Source: Laccaria trichodermophora
Lineage: Eukaryota; Basidiomycota; Agaricomycetes; Agaricales; Hydnangiaceae
Direction of reading: 5' to 3'
DNA: 64,000 nucleotides
Assembly (NCBI GenBank): GCA_018417955.1
Contig: JACTVC010000031.1
Location: 1 to 64,000, forward strand
Both the position numbers and the translations under genes were made by a program. This document shows positions 21,401 through 33,169 of this stretch, one piece after another; the stretch's first letter is position 1, and each line of letters opens with the position of its first letter. The notes under the pieces were generated by a model, which saw nothing but the letters and a program-made list of their open reading frames with translations, had not been told where the DNA came from and made no database searches.

Positions 21401-22597
21401 GGATGCCAGGAACCTCAACCCATCCATCATCCATTTCTGTCATGAGTCATCCTCCACCAGGCATCAAAATGAAGCAGCTGTGTGTCTGTGTCGTCTGAGA
21501 GGCACTCCCAATGGTTGACATCAGCCAGGAGGACGGCGAGAAGAGCCAAGAACATATTTGGTGGTGGGGGAGCTGTGGAATAGGCATGTTGCTGATGAGA
21601 TGTAAAATTTGGGGACTGGAAAGGGTCGGCTGTCATTGACTGTTAGTTTCATTGAGCAGAAAGAGTGGGCCAATGTGGGTGGTAAGGGAATACACTGGGA
21701 TTTCAGTGCAGCCAGCTGGGTAAATATTCATCAGCTACCAGCAGTTTGGAATAGAAATGCATACAAGCTTGGCATTCTCCATCAGGCAAACTGATGTAAG
21801 CATGGTGAGGTGTATTGGCACTTGAATCAGCTCACTAGGCCACACAGAAACTCCATCTTTTTTTAAAAAAAAAAGGAGTTTGCAGCTATGAAAGATGTTG
21901 GAAATAGAGGATGAACTATATTATGCATGAGTTTCTACAGTCCTTATATACCTAATTACTATGTATCTACCATATTCTAGTGTTATCTACATACTTGGGA
22001 TTACTAAGTTAATAGTCCAATATTACTAATTAATTAAGTGCAAGAATGTACTGGCAAATGCCGGAGTGTACTATTCCAACAAAAGATGTTTAGAGAAAGG
22101 CGAACTTGATGATGTAGTCAGCCACTCACCTTGAGAGATCAGATTGATAAGATGAAAAAAAGAGACACATAGATTGTGTGCCATTTTCTCTTGACATCAT
22201 GTAGCCAAATCTGCCATGCCTGCTGCCAGAAAGAAGGTCAGCTGAGCCTCCCACCTCCATTGAATACACTCATGAAGCACCACCCACCATCAGTCCAATA
22301 GGTGTGTTTGGCACTGACAGTGGACTTCATTCTCTTGTTGTGAGCCTTGTAGACATACAGAGCCTCCAAAACCAGAAAGTGGAGCCCACCCACCAAAGAC
22401 AGTAAACCACTGAGAAATGAGAAAGATGGGCATGAGGGCTCAGAGAAGGCTGGAGAGAAGCCCTGGCACATGCTAGCATGGACATAAAAATAGACACCAC
22501 ACATTCACCTCCTGGCATGATTGGGGGTTTGGGCTGGTTTGGGTGCTGTTCTTTCTTGCCCTCCCTCATCCTGAACCTCCATCTTTGATATCTCAAC
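21400..22597 (+). repeat. Decayed third copy of the receptor upstream region
   Basis: Alignable by eye to about 50500-51619 (right arm) and, inverted, to the left arm. Shared blocks include GGTCGGCTGTC-TT, GGCAAAC, CAGCTATGAAA, GCCCACCAAAGACAGTAA and ATCTCAACATGAGC. Many CG sites of the arm copies are TG or CA here, and indels are frequent. Confidence 0.6.
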
Positions 22598-22963
22598 ATG
22601 AGCAGAATGAGCTTCTTGGGTGCTCACGACTTTGTTGCTAGGGAGTGCATGTTCATTGAAACTCAACCTGTAAGTGGAATGTTTACTAAAGGTATCCACG
22701 GTCAGGCAAGCTGATGGCATTGGATCTGCTACAGATCAACATCCACAACATTCATGACAATAGGATGATGTCCAATGGGGTCCCTCCCATTATGCCAAAT
22801 CTGAGCACTCAGTTCACAGGGCATACTGAAGCCATTGCCAAACTCAAGAGGCATTTTTTTACTGATACAAATGATCAGTACTTTACACTCCCTGATATGT
22901 TCCATATGGATTCCAAATAAAATAGATGGAAATCCATGGATTCCATGGAATGGGGGATGGACT

Positions 22964-24574
22964 CAGTACTTTACCATCCCCCACATAATCCACATGGACT
23001 CCACTGGATTCCACTGGACTTCACTACATACTGGCAATATCCACAAAACTGGGCTCCACTGGACTCCCAGCACAAAACTGGACTCCACTGGACTGCAAGC
23101 ACAAATCTGGACTGGACTGGACTGCAAATTACAAAACTGGACTCCACTGGACTGGACTGGACAGCCACAGACCTAAGTTAATCCAGAATTCCTGAACTTA
23201 GACTTCAGAACAAAAAATAAAATTGAAGTATATTTATTAATTAAATTATACTAAATTCTATGTTACAGAGAGGGGGGAGGAGGGGGAAGGGAACGGGAAA
23301 GAGAGGGGGGGAGGGAAAGGGAGGGGGAAGAGAGGAATAGAGGTGGGAGGGAGCAAGGAAGGGGGAAGGAAAGGGAGGGGGGGAGAGAGGAGCAAGGAAA
23401 GGGGGAGGGGGAAAGGCGGGGAGCAAGTGAAGGGGGGAGAGAGTGGAGGGGAGTGGGAGTGGTGAAGAGAGGAGAGAGTGGAGGGGAAGGGTGGTGGTGC
23501 TGGGCCCTCGTCGCCGTTCCGCGCTGGCGTCGGCGGTAGTGGGCGCTCGCCGTTTTTCGTGGGCGTGTCATTTTTCGGGTGTGGTGGGGGTGGGGTTTTC
23601 GTGGGCGCTCATTCGTTGTTGTTGTTGTTGTCGTCGACCCCACGTGTAGTCGTCGTCGCGTGTCGTCGTCGTCGTCGTGTGTCGTCGTCGTCCCCGCGTG
23701 TAGTCGTCGACGTGTGTCGTCGTCGTCGCGTGTCGTCGTCCTCGTGTGTCGTTGTCGTTGTCGCGTGCCGCTGGCGCCTGTCGTGGTGAGAACGGGGCAT
23801 TGGGGTGGTGGGGCATACATACCGTTGGCCCATGACGTTGCCACGTCATGGGCGCCGTCCCTCGTTCTTTGCCTGTCCTTCCCATGAGCGTCGTTGGCAT
23901 GGGCGGCGTTGGCGTTGGTGTGGGCGGTGTTGGCGTTGGTGTGGGCGGCGTTGGCGTTGGTGTGGGCGGCGTTGGCGTTGGTGTGGGCGGCGTTGGCGTT
24001 GGTGTGGGCGGCGTTGGCGTTGGTGTGGGCGGCGTTGGCGTTGGTGTGGGCGGTGTTGGCGGCGTTGGAGGGGAGTGGTGAAGGGTGGTGGTGGTGGTGG
24101 TGGAAGGGAATGGGATGGTCACGGAAGTGTGACCATGCTGCAAATAGAAGACGTGACGATATGGCACGCCCTCAAGTAAGTCACGTGACCTCACCCTGCA
24201 GACTGAACAAAATCATGAATCCTTATTGCAGCTATCACTGACCACACTATATGTAAATTATAACCCTTCCATTCATAGATCAATAAAATTGTAAATATAA
24301 CTTGTACTATTGAATAGTCTATTTTCGCTTTTTTAGTAGTATTCATATATAATAATAATAATATAATGGAATGACTGGAATCCACTGGACTCTGACTGGA
24401 CTCATAGTCCACTGGACTGGGACTGGACTCAGGAAAGTGGCTGGCAGTCCAGTGGGAGTCCACTGGACTGGACTGGGCATTCTGCCAGCCAATCTGGCCT
24501 GGTAAGAGGGCCACTGCAATCCACTGGAGTCCACTGGAGTCCATATGGATTACGTGGGGGAGGGTAAAGACCTC
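22964..24574. mobile_element. Inner hAT-like element (1611 bp) nested in the outer one
   Basis: Ends are CAGTACTTTACCATCCCCC (left) and GAGGTCTTTACCCTCCCCC (right, reverse complement), with a perfect 8-bp duplication GATGGACT at 22956-22963 and 24575-24582. Subterminal arms of about 180 bp carry many CCACTGGACT motifs. The interior has the same order as the outer element: purine tract (23265-23500), GTCGTC repeats (23630-23760), a 24-bp minisatellite, then GGTGGTGG (about 24085-24105). It is CpG-rich, unlike the outer element. No transposase recognised. Confidence 0.9.
23890..24075 (+). repeat. 24-bp minisatellite GGCGTTGGTGTGGGC-type
   Basis: About seven near-perfect units of GTTGGCGTTGGTGTGGGCGGC lie inside the inner hAT-like element. 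Any translation is low-complexity (for example Pro-Thr repeats on the minus strand) and is not taken as a gene. Confidence 0.9.
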
Positions 24575-24582
24575 GATGGACT

Positions 24583-25799
24583 CCATACCTTGGGTGATGG
24601 AATCCATACTTTTTCCACATGGAATCCATGCTTTTTTAAACTACATTGCAGACAATTTTCAGGGGAATTTATGATAAGTTCAACTTAAAAGGTGTAGCTG
24701 ATTTAATCTGACCCTTCTTACTGAATAAAGATAATTAAATGTATTGAATATAACTACATATTATCATATTACATAATATAATAATACATTCAATACTAAA
24801 GGGAGGGGGAGGGAGTGGTGAAGTGTCATAGAGGGGGGGATGGAGGGGGCAGTGATGGAAGGGGGAAGGGAGTGATGGAGGAGGAAGGGAGTGATGGAGG
24901 GGGGAGGGGTGAGAGTGCAAGGGGGGGGAGGAGGGATTAGGCACATGGAGCTCACTCACCTGAGCTCATGATTGCTGGTGTCCATTCACACAAGTGAGGG
25001 TCTTTGTTTGTGGGTGGTCAGCGACATGGCCCCCCATCTGCGATGTTGTCCATGGGCGCACGTTCACATGCATGGGCACTCATCTTCGTGGACGCTGGTC
25101 GTTGCTCATGGTGACATGGCCTGTGTCATGGTTGTTGTGTTGTGTTGTTGTTTCACATTGTTGTATGTAGTCGGGTCACGTTGTTGTTTCATGTTGTCAT
25201 GTCACGTCATTGTGCTGCTTGCTTCGTCATGTCACTTCATTGTGTGGTTGCCACATCATGGTCAGTGACATGGCACCTGCTTGGTGCCGCCTCGTCGCCT
25301 TGCCTTGTTCTCGTGCATTGGCACTCATTGTTTGGGTGATGTGGCATTGCTGACATGGTGTTGCCGTGCGTTCTCGCAGTGATGGGGTGTGCCACGGTGG
25401 TCGTTGGTGATTGGCAAGGGTGGTGGGTGGTGTGGCAGAGGTGATGGGCGGTGTCATGGATGGTGGTGGTGGTGGTGGTGGTTGAGGAATAGTTTTTGTT
25501 TGTTGTTGATAACATCCAAATTGATCATCGGCATTTGCCGATGTTTGTTTTTTCCCACAAAATATCAAAAACTCGGACTATCCAAATAATTCCATTGGAA
25601 TCCATTGGAATCCACCTGGAATAGTCCATGGAATCCATGTGGAATATATCATTCCATGTCTATTCCATATGGAATCATGGTGACTATGGAATGAGAAAAT
25701 AGAAGGGGACTCAGCTAAAATCTTCCATATGGAATCCATGGAATGGATGGTGGAATCCACTGATTCCATATGGAAGAACTTGGGGAGTGTAAAGACCTC
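24583..25799. other. Right half of the outer hAT-like element
   Basis: It contains the purine tract, the TG-rich counterpart of the inner element's GTCGTC region, a short GGTGGT run (about 25458-25482) and palindromic CCATATGGAATCC subterminal repeats. No gene. Confidence 0.6.
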
Positions 25800-27859
25800 C
25801 AAATGATGCAGTTCAGAAGAGAAAGTTGTTCCTGTTATATGAAATTGGGGGTATTGGAAAGACTCAGATTTGCTTGAAGTTTGTTGAGGAAATGTCTGAT
25901 AGGTGAGCACCTATTAAACACAAGTCTGACCCTGCCCAAATTAAATTGTGCCCAGCTTCTCTCAAATTTTCTGAGTTGATGCATCCTCCTTGGGTACCAT
26001 CATGCAGGCACTTAAAGCCATTGGTCAGTCTTGTCGATTGGATGGCTTGCCTGAGTCTGCTCTCTAGTGGATTGGCTCTCTGAAAGATAATTACATCCTG
26101 ATCTTTGATAATGCTGATGTTCTGTTACCTGCTGCACTGGAGGTGTATTTCCCACCTGGAATGAGGGGAAACATCTTGATAACTAGTTGTAACTCTACCA
26201 TGATGACTCTGACTTCATGTATGAATTCTCTTGAAGTGACTGAAATGGAAGAAAGGGAAGCTATTGAACTGCTTCTGAAAGCTAGTTGCTTGGAATTACC
26301 TACATCAGATGTTCAAATTCAAGCCACTAAGATTGAGAAGGAGCTCTTCTGCTTTCCTCTTGCTATTGACCAAGCTGGTGCTTATATTGCTTCTGGGGCC
26401 ACTACTATTGGAGACTATCTTGCAAAGTATTTAAAGCACCAGAAAATACTATTATGCCATTCTGAATTTACTGGAGCTTCTAAGTATGATAGGACTGTTT
26501 ATGCCACATGGGAGCTATCATACAAAGAAATTCAACAAAGGGCTAAATCCAATGATTCTTTTAAGGTGAATGCAGCCCATAGTGCAATGCTATTTCTTGA
26601 ATTATTCCCTTTCTTCCATCATGAGGAAATAACTGAGGAAATATTCTCCTATGCTGCACTTCCAGACCATTATAAAAGCCCTATGTCAAAGTTACCTCTT
26701 GCCAGTGTACTGTTGGACTGAAGACTACTTCCTCTTTGTGAGACAGGTACTTGGGATAATTTCATTTTTAGAGAGGGGATCCAAATATTACTCTCTTTTT
26801 CTTTAATCAGAAGAAGCACATCTGATAATGCATATGCAATGCATCCACTGGGTCATACTTGGGGCAGGGACAGATTGACTTTGAATGAGAGGGAAAAGGT
26901 TTGCTTAATGGCATATGTCACCTTGTCTTGCTCACTAAAATGGAATGTAGGCCAGCCATATGGATTCTGGAGGACCTTGGTAACACATGTGAGAGCAAAT
27001 ATGGAGTATTTCACTGAAGACATTCAGAGTACTATCAGTTACATGGATGATGCTTATGAAAAATTTGGGTGGCTATTGAGGGAACAAGGATATCCAAGGG
27101 AAGCAGAAACCTTGGAGATTGAAGTTTTGGATAAAAGAAGAAAGATTCTCAGAGTGGAACACTCAGATATGATTTTTGCTATGGAAAATCTTGCAATAAC
27201 AAAGGGACACCTGGAAAAACATACAACAGCAGAGATGTTAAAGATTCAAGTTCTGGATCCAAGGAAGAGAATTCTTGGAGTGGAACACTCACATACAATT
27301 CATGCCATGGGAAATCTAGCAACAACATATGGTAACTTGGGAAAAGACAAAGAGGCAGAGAAGCTGGAGATCCAAGTTCTGGATGCAAGGAGCAGAAGGC
27401 TTGGAGTGGAACACCCAGACACAATTTTAGCCATGGCAAATTTAGCAGGAACATATCATAACCTAGGAGAATACACAAAGGCAGAAAAGCTGAAGATAAA
27501 AGTTCTGGATGTAAGAAAGAGAATTCTTGAAGTGGAACACCCAGATACAATTAGAGCCATGGCAGATCTAGCAGCAACATATAGTAACATGGGAAAATGC
27601 AGGGAGGCAGAGAAGCTGGGGATCCAAGTTCTGAATGCAAGGAACAGAATTCTTGGAGTAGAACACCCAGACACAATCAATGCCATGGCAAATCTAGCAG
27701 TAACATATGGAAGCCTGGGAAACTACACAGAGTCAGAGAAGCTGGAGACCCAAGTTCTGGATGCAAGAAACACAATTCTTGGAGTGGAACACCCAGACAC
27801 AATTTTTGCTATGTCAAATTTAGCAACTACATATAGAAATCTAGGAAGATATGTAGATA

Positions 27860-27945
27860 TGAAATTGGCTGGAGTCCTAGTAGAATCCAGTAGGAGTCTG
27901 GGATTCCAGTAGGAGTCCAGTAGGAATAGGTGGGGGAGTGTAAAG
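27860..27945. mobile_element. Solo right end of the same hAT family
   Basis: The TPR frame of the pseudogene breaks after LGRYVDM into GGAGTCC/CCAGTAGGA subterminal repeats and the terminus GTGGGGGAGTGTAAAGAGCTC. No matching left end is seen, so it is probably the remnant of a deletion that removed the 3' part of the receptor pseudogene. Confidence 0.6.
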
Positions 27946-27984
27946 AGCTCAATGGTAGGCTTCTAAATTTCAATACTCACATCT

Positions 27985-29020
27985 CCTAACTTTTTTTGAG
28001 GTGAAGCATCTTTTGAAAGTGGTCTAGAATCACATGAACATGACCTATTGCAAGAGGCTACTATTGTTGTTGAATCTTCAATAGGATGGCAACCTGCATT
28101 CTTTATGATAGACAAGTCAAGGGCATCTAGAGGGGCAATTCACCAAGGTATGTCAATGATTTTATGGATGTATTTTTCAAAATCAAACATCTCTTTCAAA
28201 TCAGTCTTCCCTAGCATCTTCATTCACATTTGCCAGTTTCATGTTATCAGGTGAGTTTATATGCAAGTTTGAAGTGTTGATTGAATTGTAAATTGCTATA
28301 TTACTAGGCTATTTTACACTGGGACAGAGATACTAGAAATTCATTTGAGCCTCAGCAATGTCCAACCCTGTCCTTGCATAGAAAACATGACCTCCTTCAT
28401 GCTGTTCATACTATACAGAGGTGCTGGGATGTGGATCTATGGCCTACCTATGTGAAACAGTTTTCTGCATCTGTCCAGAGACTTACAGAGGGATCAACCA
28501 CAACCTCTCAAGCTATCATGGCATATTTCAATGCAAATTGGTTCTGTGAGGAGTGGAGAGGTAAGTATCTTTTGACAATCATGGATGAAATCTTCACTAC
28601 TCATTACTCTGATTCACTTAGGTCTATGGACAGACATCGGTTTACTTCTAGGAGCAAACAGAGATGCAATGTTGTCTACAAATAATTGTACTGAACAAGC
28701 TTTTAAGACTTCCAACCAGGTTTTTCTTGGAAATAGAGCAAACAAATCATGAGTACTTCTGGTGCTCTCAACTTTGATTTTTTGCTAAATACTGTCCTCA
28801 GGCTGAAGTGCATATAGGCTTGTTTTGATTTTAGCCAATGAATGGTTTTCCTACTACCAGGAATGGCAGCTAAAGGCCAAGAACGTCAACAGCCAGGCAT
28901 TTCAGTGCTCTCAGAATGCTCATAAGCTGTGGAGTAGTGGTGGTGGAGTCTGGGAGATTAGGCATGGCGATGGAAGGAGGGCATGGCAAGTTACAAACCT
29001 TGACCACCATAAAAACTGAT
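27985..29020 (+). pseudogene. MULE-type transposase relic
   Basis: The fragment reads VVESSIGWQPAFFMIDKSRA, SRGAIHQ, then after a 60-nt intron VFPSIFIHICQFHVI, then AILHWDRDT. It continues with HRKHDLLHAVHTIQRCWDVD and NANWFCEEWR. After another intron come GLWTDIGLLLGANRDAMLST, NNCTEQAFKTSNQVFLGNRA and LILANEWFSYYQEW. Spacing of an ID...FP...CxFHV...W core matches the MULE transposase domain. Damage: one base missing at the splice junction after FHVI, and stops after NRANKS. The zinc-binding N-terminus and TIRs are not seen. Confidence 0.7.
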
Positions 29021-29309
29021 TGTAAGAGTAGCCTACTATTACAGAAGCCAAGTAAATAAGTAGGTCAAGTTTCCAAAGAGAGGGTGTGAGTCCATAGATA
29101 TGTCACAATGTTGCCAGACTTATTACTAAATCTTCCTCATGAAGAATCCCCAAGATATTTATATGGTATTAAAGCATGACATCCATACTCTTCATAAACA
29201 TTGGTTTGCAGTCAAACAGAAGTCAAACTCAGATGAGAGTGAGGAGATTCCATGAGGTTCCACTGTGGGAAGAAAAACACTTGATAAGCAATGTTATGGT
29301 AAGTCACCA

Positions 29310-29935
29310 GTTTCTCAGTATGTTCTTGTTCAATCATTGTGTTCTTGGGCTTGAAATAACCTCAATAACTCCAGGAATCTTCTTACAGAGTTACAAAAGA
29401 CTGGGCCCATCCATTACTTACTGTTTGCTCTTGGAAGGGGTGAAAGTATGTCCAAGCCCAAACATGAACCTACTAGGTCAGTTCTCACTCGATTTCTTTG
29501 TTCTTGGGCTTAAAATAACCTCAATAACTCCTGAAATCTTCCTCCAAAGTTATGAAATGCTGGGCCCATCTGTTCCTTACTGTTCACTCTCAGAAGGGGG
29601 CAAAAGTATGCCCAAGCCAAAACATGAACCTACTGTGTCAGTTCTCACTCAATTTCTTTGTTCTTGGACTTGAAATAACCACCACAACCTCAGGAATCCT
29701 TCCCCAAAGTTACAAAAGGCTGGGCCAATCTGTTCCTCACTGTTCACTCTTGGAAGGGGGCAAAAGTATGCCCAAGCTCAAACATGAACCTACTAGGTCA
29801 GTTCTCACTCAATTTCTATGTTCTTGGGCTTGAAATAAAGGGGACAATGCCAGGAATCTTTCAACAAAGTTATGAGAGGCTGGGACTCTCTGTTCCCTAT
29901 TGTTTGCTTATCAAAGGGGGTAAAAAGGTTGTGAC
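29310..29935. repeat. 159-bp tandem repeat, four units
   Basis: TTCTTGGGCTTGAAATAA-type landmarks occur at about 29342, 29501, 29661 and 29820, so the period is 159-160 bp. Units also share CAAAGTTA(C/T)-A, GCTGGGCC, GGGGGCAAAAGTATG and CATGAACCTACT. Units differ by scattered substitutions. No gene is supported; frames run through because the period is a multiple of 3 or nearly so. Confidence 0.85.
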
Positions 29936-30789
29936 TCTGTATGTCAACACTGCAACAGTGCTTCACTGTATGCTGATGGTTAGATTATCATGTCAAGTAG
30001 TGTCAATCTCACAATGAGTAAGTTTGGTTTCATTTCTGAACCTATGAACTTTGAGTACATCAATACCAGCATAATATTTGTCTGTAGTGTTGCAATGCAA
30101 ATCAAAAGCATGACCAGGCCAAGTAAAACCCACTCTCTGCCATCTATCTTGTCAATCTCTAGGACTCTCCATATATCCCTTAATGTCAGTGCATATGGAA
30201 CACTCTTCTCTGCCAACATACTCGGGACATGCGAGTTGCTTGCTGACACCTGTCAAATCAGATGGCTCATGATGCTTCAGACCTCCAGCGCCAGTATTTC
30301 CCAAACGTTTCTGTGGATACCATTAAGCTGGCACTTAGGAGAGAAGGTCTTGAACCTCATATCAGATGCACAGTCCCATTCATCTCCCACAAGAACCTGC
30401 ACATGCAAAAGAGCTGGGCTGAGGATCACCGAGATTGGACTGTGGAGAATTGGAGGGCAGTTTGCTTCTCCGATGAATCAAATTTCCAAATTTTTGGATC
30501 TGATGGAATGGAGTGGTGCTGGAGGAGGCCTGGAGAGCACTTAGATCCATGGTATACCAAGAAGAGGGTGAAGCATGGTGGTGGGAAGGTTACAGTATGG
30601 GGAATGATCACAGTGCAAGGTGTTGGACAAATCGTTCAGATAGAAGGAAACCTCAACAAGGAGCTACACTGCGAGATATTGAAGGATGACATCTTGGGTA
30701 CCTTCAAAGACCTTCACCTAGATTTTTGTGACTACTACTTCCAACAGGACAATGATCCAAAGCACACGGCAAAGGTTGTTCAAGCCTGG

Positions 30790-31108
30790 TGTGATATAGG
30801 ATTGGAAGGGAATGCCCAGAGGCCATAGTCAAACAGTGGTATATAGCTAGATTTGGATATCTTACATAATATATTGATCTTTTGTCTTGAACCACCACCT
30901 TGTCAGCAGTCTTGCCATCCTCTTGCACTACATGTAGTGCTTTGTATAACTGTACTTCCTACAGTATGCATAATCATGTTGGGCCAGCTGAGTATCTTGT
31001 AACTGCTCATTGCTCACTCATGGGTGTTGATCCCAGATCCACCCATTCTTGCCTCCTCCTTCCCTCTTGGCTTCAGCTATGCGAGAAGTTCAGAGTGAAC
31101 GCTTCACA
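30790..31108 (+). repeat. Left LTR
   Basis: 319 bp, TG...CA ends, apparently identical to the right LTR at 34342-34660. Confidence 0.85.
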
Positions 31109-31829
31109 ATGGTGGGGGCACCGCGGACTTCACCAAAGCATGGTTGAAGTCTGCATCTCTTGGTAGAGGGAGAGCTGGAGAGTTGTGGGAATGCGCCAGC
31201 TCATCACAGGAGGAACCTTAGCATGGATGGTAGCTGCAGCTCGCGCACTTCGCGGCGGGCTTATTACTTCATGTGAAAGGGCTCATCCATCCTTCAGTTG
31301 GATGAACCATTGACTTTAGCTTGTGCTTGCACAGCAGGTTGAGGTTTGTTCGATTGGGGTGCTGCGCTGACTCTGAGCAGCTGGGCTTTGGGATTTCGCG
31401 ACTACGCGGCCTGAAGTCTACTGTGAGGAGAGTTCCTCTCACCTATGTCTGGATTTCGCGACTACGCGGCCATTGACTTGGTGAGGAGGTCACCTGCAAC
31501 CAGTGTCGCCTGCTGCTTTGCGCTGCTTCACTGTCTCTCAGACTCCACCTGTTCCTCAACCATCTCCCTTGTCTTTTAGCATCTAGGCCTCTCAAGAACA
31601 GCCAGATGTTCATTGACATCCCTCCAGTTCAGTCTGCTGCTCTGGAAATTATGTGCTATGCCCTACTATGCTTCTCTCCCAATCCTTGCTGTTTTCTTGC
31701 TTGAGGAATGAGTGTTCTCATCCTCCTTACTTCTCTATGAACTCCCTGGAATGGCTCTTCTTGGTTTCTGAATGGTTAGAAGGGTTTGGAGTGGTTTTGG
31801 GTTGGATGGGGTTGATGGGACATCAACAT

Positions 31830-32790
31830 GGGACTTATTCACCTCATATCTCACCAACCGACGCCCCGATTGCTCTCGTCTCTTTTGCGCTGGGAGGCCC
31901 TCGTTCATACCTTTCTTTGGACCCCCTGAACTCGCCAAACGGTCGCGTATTGGCTGCGCTTCACCTACTTCAGCCTGGCATGACCAAAATGAACATATCT
32001 CGTCCGTTCTCGGCGAGATCCTCGTCGTTCCTTTTGTTCTTTGGCTCGTTTTGAAGCCACGGTCAATGCGCTTTTGGGAAGCCCTCATACGCGTCAAACG
32101 GACGAGCGGTTCCTGTGTTACAGCACCATCCCTCCAACAACCACTTACATGTGACTTGTTCATGTCATATCTTGCCAACCGATGCCCCGATTGCTCTCGT
32201 CTCTTTTGCGCTGGGAAGCCCTCATTTACACCTTTCTTTCGACCCCCTGAACTCGCCAAACGGTCACCTATTGGCGGCGCTTCGCCTAGTTCAGCTTGGT
32301 ATGACCAAGATGAGCATGTTTCATCCATTCTCGGCGAGATGTTCGTCATTCCTTTCGTTCTTTGGTTTGTTTTAAAGCCATGGTCAATGCGCTTCTGGGA
32401 AGCCCTCATACGCGTCAAACGGACGAGCGGTTCTCGTGTTATAGCACCATCCCTCCAACAACCATTTACACAGGACTTATTCATGTCATATCTTGCCGAC
32501 CGACGCCCGGATCGCGCTCATCTTTTTTGCGTTGGAAAGCCCTGATCCACACCTTCCTTTGGACTCCCTGAACTCGCCAAACGGTCACCTGTTGGCGGCG
32601 CATCGCCTAGTTCAGTCTGGTATGACCAAGATGAACATATTTCGTCCGTTCTCGGCGAGATTTCGGTCGCTTCATTCGTTCTTTGGCTCATTTTGAAGCC
32701 ACGGTCAATGCGCTTCTGGGAAGCCCTCATACGCGTCAAACGGACGAGCGGACCTTGTGTTACAGTGCCATCTCTTCAACAACCATTTCC
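31830..32790 (+). repeat. ~320-bp tandem repeat x3 inside the LTR element
   Basis: Landmark CCGACGCCC(C/G)GATTGC or its variant appears at about 31858, 32178 and 32500. Each unit carries CCCTGAACTCGCCAAACGGTC, TTCTCGGCGAGAT and CGCGTCAAACGGACGAGCGG. The units stay open in one frame in places (about 257 codons from 31772), but both strands are open and no domain is recognisable. Confidence 0.8.
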
Positions 32791-33169
32791 CCATTCCTGT
32801 TGCCATAACATGCTCCCATCGGACATTCTATAGCCCGTTTTAAACGCCTGAAACGTACCTTTCCGACGCACCTATTCATGTCAAAAACGGACGACAGCCT
32901 GGTCTGCAGTATGCATTTACTCCAGAACTGCAGTTTCTGGGTATTACCTCTCTATCTCGACAACCACGGCTCGTCACGATACGCGAATTATACCGTTGGA
33001 AAGGCGTTGTTCGTAGCTTTCGAACGGGTATTTGATCTCCAGGAACGGGCCAGAAATCACTACGCTATGCTCAAACACATTTTTGGCTCCCTCAGGATAT
33101 CCCCTCTATTTGGGGTGTTAAGACTTGATTGGAGGACTCTTATGGGCTGGGGAGACACCTCAACTGGTT

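Larger units (their letters stand above)
22876..25799. mobile_element. Outer hAT-like element (2924 bp) in the NLR pseudogene
   Basis: The left end is CAGTACTTTACACTCCC, and the right end (reverse complement) is GAGGTCTTTACACTCCCC. A perfect 8-bp duplication CAAATGAT lies at 22868-22875 and 25800-25807. Subterminal regions are packed with CCATATGGAATCCATGG-type palindromic motifs. The interior outside the inner element has a purine-rich tract (about 24795-24935), a GTTGT/GTCATG-rich part and a GGTGGT run. No transposase ORF, so probably non-autonomous. CpG is scarce. Confidence 0.88.
22598..27860 (+). pseudogene. NB-ARC/TPR receptor pseudogene (third copy), split by nested hAT elements
   Basis: Exon 1 (22598-, MSRMSFLGAHDFVAREC) and the start of exon 2 (INIHNIHDNRMM...STQFTG) precede a 2.9-kb insertion. 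Exon 2 resumes at about 25808 with the P-loop LYEIGGIGKTQICLKF. Exon 3 carries FDNADVLLPAALE, ITSCNSTMMTLTS, FPLAIDQAGAYIASG, MHPLGHTW and six 42-aa TPR units, then stops at a hAT end. In-frame stops are at 25972 (Trp to TGA), 26065 (TAG) and 26719 (TGA). The insertion duplicated 8 bp. Without it the exon-2 frame is uninterrupted, so insertion hit a then-open frame. Non-functional now. Confidence 0.85.

Noticed and set aside
23568..24194. 208-aa Pro/Thr-repeat protein on the minus strand
   Set aside because: It is a translation of a 24-bp minisatellite and GTC repeats inside a transposon; all frames stay open, so openness is no evidence.
29176..29833. 165-aa and 93-aa ORFs with repeated NHCVLGLEIT-type peptides
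   Set aside because: They follow the 159-bp satellite (a multiple of 3), which keeps frames open; no gene signal.
30000..30250. Minus-strand 89-aa ORF with a hydrophobic segment
   Set aside because: It lies in the expected N-terminal region of the Tc1/mariner element, with no homology I can name; likely chance.
31772..32545. 257-codon ORF in the LTR element as gag
   Set aside because: Both strands are open over three tandem units, with no CCHC knuckle or capsid-like motif and no pol; treated as repeat.
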